Shown: in pieces, positions 41,604 to 42,751 of the stretch
Numbering within the stretch: the first letter of the stretch is position 1
How the letters are laid out: each line of letters opens with the position of its first letter
Assembly (NCBI GenBank): GCA_900545915.1
Contig: URAV01000034.1
Location: 1 to 42,751, forward strand
DNA length: 42,751 nt
Direction of reading: 5' to 3'
DNA from: an uncultured Porphyromonadaceae bacterium
GTDB taxonomy: Bacteria; Bacteroidota; Bacteroidia; Bacteroidales; Coprobacteraceae
The notes under the pieces: generated by a model
Database searches by the model: none
What the model was told of the DNA's origin: nothing
The model's input: only the letters and a program-made list of their open reading frames with translations
Position numbers and translations under genes: made by a program

Positions 41604-42383
41604 TCAAGCCGAAACTGAAACATCCAGACCGGCTTGACGTATTTTTCGAGCTATTTCTTCAAGTTTTTCTTTAGATAACTTTTCAAGATTTTTCTCTGGA
41701 GTTTCTCTATCTATACTATAAATCATTACCTGTTTAGGATTTATGGATTTTACGGTTTCTAACCATGCATCCACTTCTTTATCTGTTGTATTATCAATTC
41801 TTTTACCCTTATGTTCTCCACGTAAAAATAAAGTTTGTATAATCAAATTTCCATTAAAACGTTTCAGATTATCAACTAACTTATCAACAGAAAATTCATG
41901 TTGATTAGGTTCATTAATGAGCTTTATAGTATCTAAAAACACAGAATCCAATTTCAATATATTATTATCCACTTTGTTCAAAGCCCTGAAAACAGACTCT
42001 TTTCCTATATGACAGGCGTTGGACAAAACACTTACTTTGGCTTCCGGAAAATATCTATTCCTCAAATTTATGGTGTCTTCTATAATCTCTTCGAACTGCG
42101 GATGCAAAGTAGGTTCTCCATTACCGGCAAAAGTGATGACATCGGGTTTTTCACCTCTTTCGGCCATAAGTTTCAATTTATCATCCAATGCGTTATATAC
42201 AGCCTCCCGAGTAGGCAAACTGTTTTTACCCCGCTTGTCGGCATTATAACCGCATTCGCAATAAATGCAATCGAAAGAACATACCTTACCGTCATCGGGT
42301 AAAAGATTCACTCCTAAAGAAACACCCAATCTCCGGCTGTGTACCGGTCCGAAAACAATTTCTCTGAATAGAATAGTTGACAT
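41604..42383 (-). CDS. Radical SAM protein (COG0731-like)
   Basis: A 259-aa cytosolic enzyme. The [4Fe-4S] cluster motif CX3CX2C is Cys35, Cys39 and Cys42 (VCSFDCIYCECG). GPVHSRRLGVSLGVNLLPDDG before it and FAGNGEPTLHP after it are typical of the group distantly related to wyosine-synthesis enzymes. The partial TIM barrel continues with VSVLSNACHIG, then FNGNLIIQTLFLRGEHKG. The substrate is unknown. It is monocistronic here and converges on the DUF4251 gene. Confidence 0.88.
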   Translation of the reverse strand: MSTILFREIVFGPVHSRRLGVSLGVNLLPDDGKVCSFDCIYCECGYNADKRGKNSLPTREAVYNALDDKLKLMAERGEKPDVITFAGNGEPTLHPQFEEIIEDTINLRNRYFPEAKVSVLSNACHIGKESVFRALNKVDNNILKLDSVFLDTIKLINEPNQHEFSVDKLVDNLKRFNGNLIIQTLFLRGEHKGKRIDNTTDKEVDAWLETVKSINPKQVMIYSIDRETPEKNLEKLSKEKLEEIARKIRQAGLDVSVSA

Positions 42384-42404
42384 ATTTTTCCTTTTTACCG
42401 ACTA

Positions 42405-42437
42405 CAAAAATAATCATTCGCTTTTTCTGTAACAAAA
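42405..42437 (-). promoter_or_regulatory. Promoter for the radical SAM gene
   Basis: On the minus strand TTTTG (42437-42433), 20 bases, then TATTTTTG (42412-42405). It lies 21 bases before the start codon at 42383. Confidence 0.6.
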
Positions 42438-42508
42438 ACGAATTGTCAATTGTTATATCAACTATTTTACTCTAATTGTTAATAAACAAAATAATAAACT
42501 TATATACA

Positions 42509-42676
42509 ATATATGGTAGTTATAAACAAGAAGAATTAGCATCGATAGCAAAAAAACTTAATTATAAAATAGTATTATGGACTACTGTAGATGCTAGGGA
42601 TTGGCAAAATCCAGCTGCAGAAGTTATAGCAAATAAAATAATAAATAATGCAAAAAATAAAATTCATACTTACTAA
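42509..42676 (+). pseudogene. Remnant of a polysaccharide deacetylase (NodB-homology domain, C-terminal part)
   Basis: About 55 codons read IYGSYKQEELASIAKKLNYK, then IVLWTTVDARDWQNPAAEVI and ANKIINNAKN. This matches the later motifs of NodB-type polysaccharide deacetylases: P-YGSY, then LWxVDxRDWQNP, then A-xI-NN-K. The upstream catalytic half (the TFDDG and HxxxH motifs) is absent, and the final HD-containing strand is replaced by an early stop. The segment looks more AT-rich than its neighbours. It is probably a gene fragment, possibly acquired from a Firmicute; the transfer is inference. Confidence 0.7.
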
Positions 42677-42681
42677 TACAC

Positions 42682-42689
42682 TATTTTTG
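42682..42689 (+). promoter_or_regulatory. -7 box directly before the last gene
   Basis: TATTTTTG matches TAnnTTTG. The ATG at 42696 lies at about the expected transcription start, so the message might have little or no leader. A chance match in AT-rich DNA is possible. Confidence 0.35.
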
Positions 42690-42695
42690 TAACTG

Positions 42696-42751
42696 ATGAA
42701 GAAAGTAGTAGTCATAATATGTAGCATAGTATGTTTATGCGGATTAATCTC
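42696..42751 (+). CDS. N-terminus of an exported protein, cut by the window end
   Basis: The ATG at 42696 opens MKKVVVIICSIVCLCGLI, a positively charged start followed by a hydrophobic segment. It looks like a signal peptide or membrane anchor. Only 18 complete codons are visible, so the product cannot be named. Confidence 0.5.
   Translation, partial: MKKVVVIICSIVCLCGLI

Noticed and set aside
1..42751. CRISPR array, prophage, rRNA or riboswitch
   Set aside because: No regularly spaced direct repeats, phage structural genes, rRNA blocks or known riboswitch cores were seen on either strand.

Overview
The window is a chromosomal stretch from a low-GC member of the Bacteroidota, most likely the order Bacteroidales. 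Four things support this. Promoters repeatedly match the Bacteroidetes form TTTG-N19-21-TAnnTTTG, and Shine-Dalgarno sites are largely absent. There is a SusC/SusD pair, and there is a type IX secretion (T9SS) component (PorZ-like) together with a cargo protein carrying a T9SS C-terminal sorting domain. LeuRS carries an insertion resembling that of other Bacteroidetes enzymes. A family such as Barnesiellaceae (Coprobacter-like) would fit, but this is a guess.

Layout. 1-50: 5' part of a tRNA-Asn on the minus strand. 220-3509: PfkB-family sugar/nucleoside kinase, S41 C-terminal processing protease and a zinc-ribbon NUDIX hydrolase. 3588-4427 (minus): an orphan fucosyltransferase-like enzyme. 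4890-9725: mutS, a U32-family (TrhP-like) protein and a TIGR01777 epimerase-like SDR. 9781-12174 (minus): TonB-dependent receptor, divergent from mnmD (12256-12924). 13040-17796: a 999-aa TPR protein and a beta-barrel outer-membrane protein, co-directional with a 20-bp gap. 18175-20520: topA. 20886-30183: zinc metalloprotease, SusC-like receptor, SusD-like lipoprotein and a T9SS cargo protein. This looks like a nutrient-acquisition locus (possibly peptide rather than glycan, since no glycoside hydrolase is visible). 30286-32042 (minus): dusB followed by a DUF2807 protein. 32360-36344: leuS and a YitT-family membrane protein. 36358-37929 (minus): phosphoethanolamine-transferase-like protein. 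38086-41551: rdgB, porZ-like and a DUF4251 protein. 41604-42383 (minus): radical SAM protein. The last 350 bases hold a decayed polysaccharide-deacetylase fragment and the start of a new exported protein.

The most unusual non-coding feature is a dispersed, MITE-like inverted-repeat family. It has a 179-bp copy with perfect 20-bp terminal inverted repeats at 4591-4769, a diverged full-length copy at 35274-35444, and at least five shortened copies (about 1219, 4511, 9724, 32213 and 41536). All lie between genes. Two overlap stop codons of neighbouring genes and one lies in a promoter-proximal leader. Other regulatory candidates are two AAACG-N2-CGTTT palindromes before susC, a direct-repeat pair before the metalloprotease, a leader with alternative stems before topA, and several strong terminators. 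No CRISPR array, intact transposase, prophage or rRNA is visible.
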